Assembly: GCF_029227915.1 (NCBI RefSeq)
Contig: NC_079880.1
Coordinates: forward strand, 30,993,501-31,057,500
Length of the DNA stretch: 64,000 nt
Direction: 5' to 3'
DNA from: Hydractinia symbiolongicarpus
Taxonomy: Eukaryota > Cnidaria > Hydrozoa > Anthoathecata > Hydractiniidae
A model generated the notes under the pieces. It was given only the letters and a program-made list of their open reading frames with translations, did not search any database and was not told the origin of the DNA. Below are positions 42,416 through 53,840 of the stretch, piece by piece. The position numbers were made by a program, and so were the translations under genes. Every line of letters begins with the position of its first letter. The stretch's first letter is position 1.

Positions 42416-43388
42416 TTAAATGACGAGCCCGTGTCTATTAAGGCCCTGACGGTAACTCCCTTTATGTTAACTTTAATGTTAAGCTGACTAATCGAGTTTA
42501 CTACTGTTTGCATCTTCACTACATGTTGACAATTTCTCTTTAAGCGATGAATTACTTAATTACTTAAACGTGTTCACGAGTTAGTGAAAAAAGATGGTGT
42601 GTATTATCACATTCCGAATTTGAGTCGGAAGATTCGGAAGTAGCCATATTGTTAACCGAACCTTTCCCCTGTCGTCGTTTAACCCCAGAACTTCTACAAT
42701 ATCTCGCAAAGCATCCGATTGTGTTGCAGTTAAGACGTGTTTTGCCTTCAGCTGGACAGGGCTTTGTATGTGGGAACGTACCACCCCACCGAAAACATGT
42801 TTTATTATACGTATGGCTACTACTTCCTCTTCTACTCGTTTTACTCTTACCGAAGCTAGATTATTATAAGTTTCTTCTCAATTCATTAACTTCTTCTTCA
42901 TGCTTGTTTGTATTGTCAACGTCATCTGTGTTCAGCATCTTCTACAGAGTTCGCATACGTTAAGAAGTCTTGCAAAGTTAACTCTGTGTTCTTAAGGCGT
43001 ATTTTTGTAGTTGTTATTACATGTCGATGAAATTAATTGTTGTTTAATTTCTTGTTCTATTCTTGTGTTAAGGTCACATCTGTTAGCTTGTTGTTTCATC
43101 CTAACGTAAAATTGGTGGATGGTTTCTCCTTCAATTAGCTACAGGTTTCTGAATAAATATACTTCGTATTCGACGTTTTCTTTTTGGGTTAAAATGTTTA
43201 TCAAAGATATCTATGGCGTTATTCAATGTCTCGTCGCTATCTCGCACTAGCAAATTGTCATAAATGTCGTACGCTTCTTCTCCGATATAATTAAGTAGCA
43301 GAGCAAGTTTTTGCTTATCGTCTGTAATATTAGGTGCTACACACAAATTAATAAATCTTTTCTTGTATTTCTCCCATCTTGTAGAAAT
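42416..43388 (-). pseudogene. gypsy gag, zinc knuckle and protease active site
   Basis: The best gag frame (43388-43131) has ISTRWEKYKKRFINLC and LALLLNYIGEEAYDIYDNLL, typical of retrotransposon gag. Further pieces in other frames read GETIHQFYVRMKQQANRC (near 43120-43065) and a zinc-knuckle remnant, CFRWGG...CPAEGK.C..C (near 42790-42700), where a W replaces an expected Cys. At 42424-42440 IDTGSS is the aspartic protease active site, directly beside the hAT target duplication. The first residues of the 43397 ORF (MTM) belong to the P-like TIR, so the gag N-terminus is lost. Confidence 0.75.
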
Positions 43389-44060
43389 CATAGTCATAGA
43401 AAGAGATAGTCTGGGTACCCGGTCCGTGTATTTACGTTTGTTTTGTTTTACGGCGCAATGATGAGATTATTGGGGTGGCTGGAGCAACCAGGGACGTATT
43501 TTGAACAAGATGGCTGAAGCAGACGCTTTTTTTATGGTGATGACTTCGATGCTATTCTTGCAGCTATCGAAGACAACCTTTTAGAGGAAGATAAAGAATT
43601 ATCTGTTTCTGTAACAGATATTGTTGATTAGGTTGTTGCTGATTCCATAGAAGAGGGTTTTTAAATGTTATCAGTGCGAAAAAATATTCAAGACATCAAG
43701 AGGTTTAACCAGAAATAAAAATAGCAAGCATGGCCCTACTTCTGTGGCGGAACCTCATCACCAAGTGCCTGAAAATAAATTACATCCTCTATACTTGAAG
43801 AAATACATCGGAGAATGTGCTTCCAAGCTAGCCCTAGATGAGTGCTATAGTGAAGAAACGAGAAAGTGTTTTTTGATGTTTTAAAAGCCGACACTAGATG
43901 ATGCTAGATACACCTTTGATTTTATTAAAGATGTTGTAGCCAGTTTTAAAAACAATAGCGAAGAATTTTGTGCCTCTTTTTGCAAACGTGTACAAATTTT
44001 TAGTTATAATGACTTTTGTTTCTCCAGATTCAGCGACATTTGGATGGTAGGTCTATTATT
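43389..44060 (+). pseudogene. Truncated second P-like element with zinc-finger gene remnant
   Basis: It begins CATAGTCATAGAAAGAGATAGTCT, matching the tip of the 20912-25653 element (CATAGTC...GATAGTCT). About 110 bases in, a gene starts at TTGAACAAGATGGCTGAAG, again just after TTTTGAA. Decayed frames give DDFDAILAAIEDNLLEEDK, CYQCEKIFKTSRGLTRNKNS (one C2H2 finger), NKLHPLYLKKYIGECAS and DDARYTFDFIKDVVASFKN. These line up in order with the zinc-finger gene at 24339-25542. Stops and frameshifts are frequent, and the rest of the element, including any transposase, is missing. It truncates the gypsy gag. Confidence 0.75.
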
Positions 44061-44331
44061 TTTTGGTTCATCAAGATATCATTTTAAGCAACAATACGTA
44101 ACCAAGCAATGAGTTTAGTGTTTGTTAGAAATGCAACGTCCTAAAAAATGGTGTTAACTTGAACATAAAATAACTTTAAACAAAAAAAAAACACGTGTCT
44201 TAGGTTTTAGTTGAAACAAACACATTTAGCAAAACAAAATGATTGCAATTTAACAGAAACAAAGTGGCAGAAAGTTCGGGAACCTTAGTATAAAATTTTA
44301 TTTTATTTGAAATTTGGGTTGTGTGGCGAAT

Positions 44332-47300
44332 ATGAAAACATTTCTTAAGTATTGCGTTTTTGTTTTTTACCTTCTTATATCGATTTATACCATCTATCAT
44401 GTTATGACTGGAAATGATATCACTGGATATAAGAAGGTATTACTAAAGTATGCTAAAAAATACATAGAGGAACAAAATAGAATTGTTAAAAACGAAAAGA
44501 GAGTTGCAGAATCAAGGGATTTTTTTAACGACAAGTTTAAAATTGTTTCGCCTGATAAACAGTTACAAAATGAGAAGGAAAAAGTTGAATTACCAAAACA
44601 TGATACTAATGCAGAAAAAAAGAAGATCGAACCACCAAAACAAGATTTAAAGATAGAAAAAGAATTGCCGAAACAAGATACTGGAACGGAAAAAGAGAAA
44701 ATTCAATTCACAAAATCTGGAACTGACCTTGAAAAGACAACAATTTTAGAAAACATAAAAGATAAAACAGATACTCTGAATAAAGAAGATAATAAAATAC
44801 AGAAAATTCGAGGTTTCAAAAATCTTGATTTAAGAAGAAACAACTACCACGATTATACGCCACCTTTTAAATGCTCCACATTGCATTGGAGGGACATTAT
44901 AGTTTCATGTAACAATAACATCAAATGGGAATTAAAATCTGATAACAAATCCGAACATACAAGCGTGCAAAAGAGTAAATTTCTACTCAACGCCAAACCA
45001 TCCAAAATTAAAAGTTACATAAAAATCATCACGTACTACAGTAACGGTAAAAAGAAATTCATTGGTGGAGACTTCTGGTGGATGAATGTGATTGGTCCAT
45101 CATCATTTCATGTTGATTTGAAGGACAACAATGATGGAACGTACGAAAGTTATTTTAGTTTTGTAGAACCTGGTAATTATACTGTCACGGTTGAGTTGAT
45201 CTGGAGTTTATGTGATGGTTTAAGAAACCCTCCTTCGTGGTGGTTCAAAAGTGGTAAGGTATATGTATGCTGTAGCCTAAAATATTTATTTTACTTATAA
45301 GATACTAGTCAGTGGGCCGTGGATAAATCTTCGGGTTTGCCCATCCTTTAATTTCCGCATTTTGTGTGTCTCGTCACTGCTGTTACCATTTTGCGTGACA
45401 GACAGACAGACAGAGTATTATAATATAGACTAGTCGTTAGCCCGTGGAAAAATCCACGGAGTCGCCCGTCCTTTATATTAACCCGTTGCAACAAAGTGGA
45501 CAGAAATACATCGCATTTGGTATTGATGCGCATTTTAAAAATTTCGTGTTTCCGTTACGGGACACGGCTTTCGCGGACAAACAGACAGACAGACGACGGC
45601 TATTATTAAAGGGACTAGTCGTTACCCGTGGAAAACCCACGTGGTCGCTCGTCCTTTATAGATAGCTTTTCGTGTTTCCGTAACACGACGTTTTTCCGCG
45701 CACAAACAGGCAGACGGAATACGGGTATTATTAAAGAGATACATATCGTTAGCAAGCTAATTTCAATCTGTTAGTTTAAATCGATTGTTGATACTTTTCT
45801 GACCAAATAGCAACACAAACGTTTTATCGAAGTACGTGCCCAATTTTTAGACAAAAAATTTGACAAAAAAAAAGTTTTAAAGCAGAACATAGTGGTTAAA
45901 CTTGCTTGCCAGTTTGTAAGCCGTTCAATACAATTTCCTTATAAATGCAACTATAAATAATTTCAAAAATATTTCCCTGAATTTGTTCATAGAATAACGT
46001 GTGAGTAGTTAGAGAGTTCGAATAATTCTGCACAAATGCTTATTTTTAGTGTGTTAAAATTTCAGGTATTCTAATTTAGGTGACGATCAAGGCAAATATC
46101 AAAAGCGTGGATCATTAGGTGTGGACACATATATTGGACAAAAAAAGTCATTCCTTTTTACAATACTTCAAGGTAAAAACCAAGACGACATTTATGCACG
46201 GGATATTTCTGGTCCCAATCAATGCCAACCAATCAATTCACACTGTGGTTATTGGAGAAACGACCAAGAATTCGTCACCTCCGGGAGGCAAATTAAACCC
46301 GAAATACCAAAGAATAAGAAATTACCAAGTCGCTCAACTATATACTTTCATGGTGACTCGTTACAGTTTAGATTGCATGATTTTTTTCTTAGTCGACCAA
46401 TTTGCAAGGAACTGTATCATTGTAATCTGACTTATACATGGGTATACCCAAATCCTCCGTCGAAACACATCTACGATGACAAAGACTTTAACAAAACAAT
46501 AATTTTAGAATCAATTCGGAAAGTCCTCCTTCATCCTGATGTGTTGGAGAAATCCAGCGTTGTTTTGATAAATTTCGGTCTGCATTTAATGATGGATATT
46601 AGTTTTGATGAAGCGGTAGATGTGTTGGAAGATTTCGTCCGACTCGTTCAAAGTTTAAAGACAAAACATAGTGCAAATTTCCCAAGAATTGTTTGGAAAA
46701 GCACTACGGCTCCTTTTGAAAGAGAAAGATACAAGTATAATGAAGATCATAGGAGGTTTTTGACGAAACAGGTAGGGAGTTAGTATTTTTATAAACATTT
46801 TAAAAACATTTTAGCGTGTAAGAAATAGGTGGAGATGGTTGATGACAAGGGGAAAATCTTTCCCTTATTATCCATGTTTTCAGAGGCAAGATGATAAGGA
46901 AGAGGGGGCTAAAAATGAAAAAGAGACTGTTTGCCGCTTTATTTTGTCACGGATTAAAGTTGAAATTTTAAGTTTAACTACAAGCTTTTTTGATTATTAT
47001 ATCCTCACTAGCCGGGAGACCTGACGTCGAAACGCGGGTTAAGCCACAAGTAAAGGCGTGACCTAACGTTAAACACTCCGTGGAGCGCCTAATAAGAGCC
47101 GTAAACTGTGTCACACGGTGGGCGCTTTAGTACAGGTAACAGTATGTCGGGAATGAAGTGGAGAGCATATACTATTAAAGTGTTGCGACTGTAACATATT
47201 TTTAATAGCTGAAATAAAAACAGAGTTTACAAACTGTTGTTACTCCATTATAGCAAGAACAATCGGCAATATTATTTTATTTTGCGGAATAAGGTTTTCT

Positions 47301-48902
47301 GAAAGTTGAAAAATTAATCGTGACACTGGACTAAGCGTTTAGTGCAGTTAAAGCGTGTTACATAGACGTATAGGGATAATACCCTTTTGAAAACAATTTT
47401 CTCATCGACTTTGTTTAAATAAAAATACAAGAAACAGTCCATTGCTAAGACAGGACTGAGCGGTTAGTCCAGGTGAACAGTGCTGCACATTTGTACACGT
47501 GTGATTCCCGAAAAAGTTAAGAGTTAATTGTCACAGTTGGCTGACCACTTAGTACAGGTAAACCACGTCGCACATGCGTATAGGCGTAACAGCCTTTTCC
47601 AAAAAAAAAACAGTCTGTTGTTAACACTAAGCGCTTAGTAGTTAAACAAAGTTAAACAGGCGTATAGGCGTACTATCTTTTTCCATAAAAACTTCTTTGC
47701 AACTTTGGTTTAAATAAAAACACAGGGAACAGCATGTTGTTACCCATCAAGCTAAAACAATCGCTCAGGCATTTATTTGGACAAAAAGTTTTCAGGAAAA
47801 TAATAAAAGCCGTAACTACCTAGCTAACTGCATTAAGCATAAGAATTATTATTTAAGAATATTGTTATACCCAAACTGCATTTTTATACTTTCACTTTTT
47901 AGCCAAAGAATAGCTAAGGACCTAGCTAAATAGCCACAGCCTCAACATAAAAAATAAATGGTAGTTAGGATAAAAAGCTTTTATACCATACAGAATAGAA
48001 ATAAGTAAGGCTGTAGTTAGCTAGCTAGCCTTTAAAATCTTCGTTTCTAGCCAAAAATCCTAAAACTGGTGCGAGATTTGTACATGGCTAAAAAACGTAT
48101 CAATATATTTATCTTAGCATTGAAAACTAACAGAAAACAAATAATACAAATATATGAAGTTTTCAGAAGACAAAAAAGTCGAACAGGCCAGGATTGAATG
48201 GAATACTTGGTATATTACGCGCGAGCGGTAAAAACAAAGTCGGTAAAAATGTATCGCATTTGGTATTGGTGCATATTTTAAAATTTCGTGTTTCGTAACA
48301 GGACTCGCCTTTCGGGGACACGCAGACATACGATGGCTACTATTAAAGAGATTATCACTTGTCAGTGTTTAAAAGAATGCAAACGTTTCAATCTTAGACC
48401 TACGATAGGTACACTGGCTGATATTTTCTACTGTATGCGCATTTCTTCAGGCAAGAAAGTTGGCCGTAAAAGTATGCATCTCTAATCAAAATTCCTTCTT
48501 TTGGGCAGACTAGACTCTGAAACTTGACGACAAGCAAGAGGTTCTAACGAGCAGCGTATGCGTAAAGAACAAATAAAAATTCATAAAAATACATTGCGGT
48601 TTGAGTGTTACGCTATGATAACATTTTCAGATCTCAACACTGATACCCTGAGCGAGTACCCTAATGCATGATTGTAATTGAAACAGGTAACAATATAGCT
48701 CTTCTGTTTGCTCATTTAGAGAAGCATTATGTGGAACGCTTATTCAAGAGAAGTACTGTGTAATGCTAACATTCCCATCTTGGACGTGTACTATATGGCT
48801 GCATCATATATACCTGGAACACTTGATGGGGTCCATTATGTCGGTCACGTTTTTGAGAGCGCGGCTGCAGCTTTTGAATCTTTCGTATTAAACAGTTTGT
48901 AA
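44332..48902 (+). CDS. NXPE/PC-esterase-type membrane-anchored protein, 3 exons
   Basis: Inferred exons: 44332-45253, 46080-46771 and 48720-48902, total 598 codons before the stop. Splice sites are G|GTAAGG, TTTAG|GT, CAG|GTAGGG and TTTAG|AGA; phases (1 and 0) keep the frame. The first ATG in frame is 44332. Residues 5-27 are a signal-anchor helix (LKYCVFVFYLLISIYTIYHV). Residues 30-165 are a Lys/Glu-rich stalk with repeated PK(Q/H)D...EKEK. Residues 175-307 form an Ig/filamin-like domain (SFHVDLKDNNDGTYESYF, ELIWSLCDGLRNPPSWWFKS). Exon 2 has the esterase block IYFHGDSLQFR (Ser near 400) and VLINFGLHL. Exon 3 has LDGVHYVGHVF, the Asp-His pair. All SGNH positions look intact. Probably a Golgi or extracellular glycan-modifying or adhesion protein; substrate unknown. 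Confidence 0.85.
45300..45745. repeat. Tandem repeat array in NXPE intron 1
   Basis: Three diverged units each start GACTAGTC(G/A)...GCCCGTGG, continue with TCGCCCGTCCTTTAT and TTTCGTGTTTCCG, and end with a (GACA)n-type run and TATTATTAAAG. Units begin near 45303, 45427 and 45612. A related partial unit lies at 48235-48355 in intron 2 (ATCGCATTTGGTATTG, CGCAGACATACGATGGCTA). Probably a dispersed SINE- or MITE-like family. Not coding. Confidence 0.75.
47020..48245. repeat. Dispersed repeat family, copy B (NXPE intron 2)
   Basis: Collinear blocks are shared with 54570-55450, and the right part also with 3280-3790. Examples: AAGCCACAAGTAA, TTAGTACAGGTA, GCTGAAATAAAAACA, TTTACAAxCTCGTTGTTA and ATTTTGCxGAATAA. 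Within the unit, several short blocks (TGGACTAAGCGTTTAGT..., AGTACAGGTAAAC) recur three or four times. No coding capacity recognised. Confidence 0.6.
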
Positions 48903-50360
48903 AAGGAAGTCTTTTAGTTATGTCAAAATAATAATTAACTTATTAGAAAAACTATTTTGAAAAGAAGAATTGAGATGTGGTAGGAATTGTATTCAAGGTG
49001 TGAGAATTGTTTATAATATATATTTACTCACCTAGGAGTCACTTTTTGATGTTGAAGAAAACGTAAGAAAGAAAGAAATTGTTGTGTCTGTGGGATAAAG
49101 ATTTAAAACTAAGTGCCTAAACGCCTCAATAAATATACCTTAAATGATCAGAAGTAGTACGGAGTGCTCCAGATCACCCTTCAGAGATATTACTAACACA
49201 CGCAGAATTGTGTGTGTGTTTATTCCCCGCCATCTTCATATAAAATTAAAACGTTAAACGTTCGAATAATAAACAAAGAACATTGTGCCATTTAGATTAA
49301 ATAAACATTCATCTAAAAACATCGACCAGGTGTCAAGAAACTGTATATGGCAACTCATTTTGTTATTACTAAGAACAATGCAACTTTAATACAGAGGGGA
49401 GGGCTAAGATACTGTGTTTGAAATAATTTTGTTAATAACAGAGTAACCGAACGCCACTGAAACTTCTGCTTACTATTATCTTAGAATAAAAAGATGGCAA
49501 AAAATGTGTAAACATATTTGCAGAAAAAACGCATTTCTAAGGGCACTATCTCATACTGATTTATTGTTATATTAGTGTTTTTATTCACTATAGTTGTAAG
49601 TTGAAAATGATTAAACAATTGACATTATTGCTTCTTATATCCTATGATCGCCCCAATAACTTAGTAATTAAGGCTTAATGTCATTAGACTAGAATTTGTT
49701 TTTAAAAAAAACAGGAACAGGGGGGGATAAGGGAGGTAATAGTTATAGGCTAAATGTATGTGTAAATTTCTTACATCGACCCATTTCAACTTCACTATAG
49801 ATCTAAAAAAAATACCCAATTCTTCTGCAAATAAGCTCAACCACTTACAAGCTCATGATCTTTCTGAGTTTTTAGACGCGTTGGTGGGCCTATCCATGTA
49901 TAAAGGTCAAATGAACTTTGGTAGAATTTTCCGTACGAATTTTCCCAAATCTGAAAACTGCGGAGCATGCGCATTACCTAAGCCTTCGTTACAATTCTAC
50001 TTTCTGTTATCGTTGGCAGTACCTTGTGTCGCAGAAAAGTGTTCCATAGATAAGCTATTACCGTACGGTCAAGGAAACATCGAGGAACAATAAAAGCGCG
50101 GAGGAGCGACTTGGAGTTGGAATTAAAAATTTATGCAGTTTTTATACATTTATACAGTTACATTCCAGGTGTTTAATGCAAGTTAAGACCACTTAACTCA
50201 GCTTGGGTTGTCATTTTGATTTCGCGTTGCTTTTGTCGCTTTTGCTTCTTAGCACTTTTAGTCATACACCTAAATCGCTACATGCCGTCTTGTTTGTTTT
50301 GATGCTAGTGGTGCTGGAAATTTTATTGTAGAGAGTTTTTATCTTCAAATATCTTACGTT
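48903..50360. other. No recognised gene
   Basis: AT-rich, with a short (TG)n near 49210. A frame at 49758-50093 (+) begins with GTG, shows no recognisable domain, and is probably chance. The 5' flank or terminal repeat of the following retroelement should lie in the last part, but I could not define it. Confidence 0.4.
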
Positions 50361-50362
50361 GG

Positions 50363-51797
50363 ATGAAGAAAGGTTGTGTTAAACACTTCAGCATGCACAG
50401 GTTTAGTTCATTGTTACCGTTTTTGTTTTTATTTTGTTGGGTGGATGGCGTTCGCCGTCAAGGTTCCCGATCAGCAGCACCCATCGAAAACGTGGAGTCA
50501 AGATCACTGGATGAGTGGAATGCATTGCCTGCGCAAACGCTAAGGCTCGTATGTCATGCCTTAAACTTGGTGGAGAGTGGCTCGCCTAATATACTGGCCA
50601 GACGACTACATGCCTTCTACCATCCTTCAGCTTTCGACCATGTGACCTCTTCTAATGCTGCGGTAGTAGTGACCTCGTCACAAGCTTCTCCACTCCACGG
50701 ACAACCGCCAGTAATTTCCTTTACTGCTGCTAACATGGGGGCGGTGTGTCACACAACTGTTCCACCAACAGTGGTCACGGCAGCAGTAGCCGTAATAACT
50801 CCTGAACCAAGTCGCCTGGAGAATAACGTATCTGGACTTGTGAAAACAACGGCACATTCTGTGCCTCAAGAACTTAGTGCGATTCGCCCTGCAGCTTTGA
50901 TTCAGGTGATTTTAATACTAACTTTAACACCACAGCTAATTTTTATAACGAAAATATTTCTATAGATAATGTAGATCGGACTGGAGGTATTTCCCGCGCG
51001 TTTCGACAAAGTCTTTCACAGGCAACTCCAGCACGCGCGACGTCCCTGCCCGCTTTGCCACAAGCAGTTATCGATCGCATTCGAAAAGGGTGAGTATGTC
51101 AATTTTGACCAATTGCTTCCTTTCACGGTTCCATTTGGTGATGAATTTACCCTGAAGGTCTCTGGTAGGTCTAATCCCTCTGTCACCTTGGTGCCACAAC
51201 AAAACAATCGTCCTAAGGTTAGTGATTTCTCCTAATGGATGGTTGCCTGGAATAATTTTATTCAGGCCTTTTGTTTCTTTTTTCCTCACCGGGTATCCGA
51301 ACTTTAACAATATCAGGCATTCATGTGCGACTTTGCTTCCCAACACACATTTTCCGGCTGGTCCACATACGATCGGATGTTTAGGTATCAGATGGCCTTT
51401 AATTCTAACTTTTCTTGGAATCGGCTCGATGACGATTTATACAACCGCCATTTGCGGAACGCTCCACTGCAAGTGCTCTGCTATCGCTCCAGGTGTGCAG
51501 CCCTTTCGTGTCCCCCCCAGATTTCAAATTCATTTGGCTCGCAGCCCTTTCGTGCCCCCCCCCCCCCCCCCAGAGTTCATACAGATTTCACAAGGTTCAG
51601 TTGAACACAATACAGCCACCTGCAGATACTTTAACTCAGTTGGTCACTGCACCAACCGCCAGTGCCGTTTTGCCCATCAGCGTAATTTGTGTGGAGAGGC
51701 CCATTCAGTTTTACAATGTTCCAGCGTAAAAATTAAACCAAATCCACTGCCGTCTCTCAATGCCCCATCAATGTTGCTTATTTTGAGTCGCTTTTGA
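50363..51797 (+). pseudogene. gag-like region with SAP and CCCH finger
   Basis: The first frame (50363-50965) has a hydrophobic start and then a SAP-like DNA-binding motif, LPAQTLRLVCHALNLVESGS followed by PNILARRLHAFYH. A second set of pieces reads GGISRAFRQSLSQATPARAT, YVNFDQLLPFTVPFGDEFTL and SNPSVTLVPQQNNRPKVSDF. The piece at 51323-51490 has CDFASQHTFSGWSTYDRMFR and FSWNRLDDDLYNRHL, a conserved core of this ORF in animal elements. The last piece has a CCCH finger, CRYFNSVGHCTNRQCRFAH (near 51620-51680). Poly-Pro/poly-C near 51560 makes spurious frames. At least five frame breaks. Confidence 0.7.
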
Positions 51798-53214
51798 GGA
51801 CCCATCCATGTCAATCGTTAGTTTCTTTTGTGGTCTCAAAGCTTTCTTCAGGTTTCGATATATGGTACCAAGGGCCACCCATATCCGCTAGGCAGTTAGC
51901 AAAGAACTTACACGTGGTCATACGTCTGGTCCATTTCTCGTACCACCAATACACCCATTTCATTGTTCTCCACTTGGTGCTGTACGCAAAACAGACGGCA
52001 GCTTTAGAATCTACTTGACCTGTCGTCCCCTAGAGGTGTCTCAGTAAACGAAGGAATCTGCAAAGACGAATTTTCGGTAAGGTATTCCAGTTTTGATGAT
52101 GCCGTCAAGTTTGTGTCCTCCTAGGGCACTGATGCCTTTCTGAATAAAGTAGACATCAATCATGCGTTTAGGCTTTGTCCTGTTAGACAGAATCAATGGG
52201 GTTTATTGGGTCACTGTTAGCAGAGATGTTATTTTATTGATACACGTCTTCCTTTTGGTAGCCGTTCATCCCTTTCTTTTTCAACACGGTCGCAGACTTG
52301 TTATGTTGGATATTTATCGTGGTCTTAGGGATTCCCTTTGTCTTTCACTATCTTGATGATTTTTTAGTCTGTGGGAAATCAAGAGAAGAGGTTGAGACAC
52401 TAGAAGTGCCTTTGGCCGACGACAAAACAGTGGGTCCCGGAAAGTCACTTACATATTTGGGAATTGAGATTGATACATTGCAACAAATTATTCGGTTACC
52501 CACAGAGAAGTATACAGAGTTACAGGATAATATGCTAAGCTGGCACAACAAGAAAAATTGCACCAAACGCGAGCTCCTCTCTTTAATTGGGTTGTTAAAC
52601 CGGGCAGAATGTTTTTGCGTCGGTTGATTGATTTGTCCACTTCAGTCTCTTGCTTGAACCACCACATTTTCCTAAATGCCGAAGCTCAGGCAGACATTAG
52701 ATGGTGGTTGGAGTTTCTTCCCGAATGGAATGGGGTAAGGCTCATTCAAAAACAGCCGGTTACAGCAGCCGCTTTCTGCCTATATACAGATGCCTCAGGT
52801 ATAGGTTTTGGAGCAGTGTATAAGCACCGTAGGTTTTCATCATCCTGGACGAAGTCACTTTGTCATTTTCACATAAACGTTCAGGAACTTTTTGGCATTG
52901 TAGCAGCTGTCACGACCTGGGGTTCTGAATGGCGTAACCAACAAGTAATATTCTATACCGACAATGCATCTATAGTCCAAGTGTGGAAAACTGGCACTTC
53001 CAGAGACAGGGAAATAATGACCCTGATTAGATATATGTTCTTCTTCACTGCTCAACAAAATGTTAATATCTTGCTGCAATATATTCCTGGTCACATTAAT
53101 GTAGCCGCTGATCTCCTTTCTCGATTACAGGTTCAACGCTTCAAACAACTGTTCCCGTTGGCAGATCCTCCACCCACTCAAATCAATCAAGGGGTTCGGA
53201 CAATCTTTCCCTAG
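51798..53214 (+). pseudogene. Reverse transcriptase and RNase H remnant
   Basis: The RT starts with SSGFDIWYQGPPISARQLAK (near 51850-51905). DINHAFRLCPVRQNQWGLLG (about 52153-52215) carries the first Asp motif, and FHYLDDFLVCGKSREE (about 52340-52390) the catalytic YLDD box. The frame 52558-53214 is RNase H: FCLYTDASGIGFGAVY, INVQELFGIVAAV, IFYTDNASIVQVW and GHINVAADLLSR, all four acidic motifs present. Stops and indels break the RT part; RNase H is uninterrupted. Confidence 0.82.
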
Positions 53215-53240
53215 TGGCTACGCATTTTTAATCACAAGCC

Positions 53241-53807
53241 TTGGGTCCAGCTACTAGGTCGTCATATGGTGTTGGTCTTCGTTCCTATGAACGGTTTTGC
53301 TACCACTGGTCGCAAGCTTTGTGGCCTCTGTCAGAAGATGTTCTTTTAGCCCATACGGCGTCTCACAGCACTATTTTGGCTTATTTAGCTAACCTACAGT
53401 TCCATTCACTTATGCATGGTTTCAGTGAACACATTAGGGTCATGAGTCGACTGTTTTACACGTTACGGGGTATTAAATGAGTGCAAGGTGCTTCATTCTC
53501 CCGACCACGTCGCTTACCTCTTAATTGTAATCACCTGTGTTTAATCCATTTCAGAATTGAATTTTTGCAGTTTTTACCCAAGGATCGTCTTTTGCTCACG
53601 TCAGGAACCGCTTTGGTTTATTTCGGTTTACTACGCTGCTCTGAGTATACATGTTCATCTCGTCACCAGTTTGATGCGTCCACTGACTTGATGGTGCACA
53701 ACATCACTATCTCTTTGGATCGTACCATTATGACAGTCACTCTGCGTTCATCTAAGACAGATCCGTTTCGTATGAGGATGTACGAAGTAGAACATCCTCA
53801 TTGCTAA
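53241..53807 (+). pseudogene. Tyrosine recombinase, N-terminal and Arg-box part
   Basis: The first piece (53241-53480) is the core-binding region: ATRSSYGVGLRSYERFCYHW and HSTILAYLANLQF. The second (53481-53807) has ALVYFGLLRCSEYTCSS, where the Arg is the first catalytic residue of tyrosine recombinases, and TVTLRSSKTDPFR. A stop (53478-53480) separates them. HxxR and the Tyr are missing because the sequence ends at the LINE junction. Confidence 0.75.
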
Positions 53808-53840
53808 CATAATCATGCCATTTGATTTTCAGTATTCTTC

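Larger units (their letters stand above)
35451..43388 (-). mobile_element. Decayed gypsy (Metaviridae-like) retrotransposon with nested insertions
   Basis: On the minus strand: gag with zinc knuckle, aspartic protease, reverse transcriptase, RNase H, integrase, in gypsy order, broken by many stops and frameshifts. A hAT element (39726-42415) sits in the protease, two codons after the DTGSS active site. An integrase-type DNA transposon (38164-39517) sits in the linker between protease and RT. The gag start is cut off at 43388 by the end of a P-like element. LTRs were not recognised. Clearly non-functional. Confidence 0.88.
50363..53807 (+). mobile_element. Decayed tyrosine-recombinase retrotransposon (DIRS/Ngaro group)
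   Basis: The order is a gag-like region with SAP and CCCH motifs, then RT, RNase H, then tyrosine recombinase, on one strand and in many frames. It is much more damaged than the copy at 16362-20849 and its proteins are clearly of a different lineage. The recombinase is cut at 53807 before its HxxR and Tyr, where a LINE remnant begins on the other strand. Terminal repeats (split direct or inverted) were not found. Confidence 0.78.

Noticed and set aside
49758-50093. 111-codon plus-strand ORF
   Set aside because: GTG start, no domain, no splice or family evidence.
51222-51797. Several overlapping proline-rich ORFs
   Set aside because: They come from a poly-C run in a decayed gag region; only pieces with the FSWNRLDDDLYNRHL and CCCH motifs are credible.
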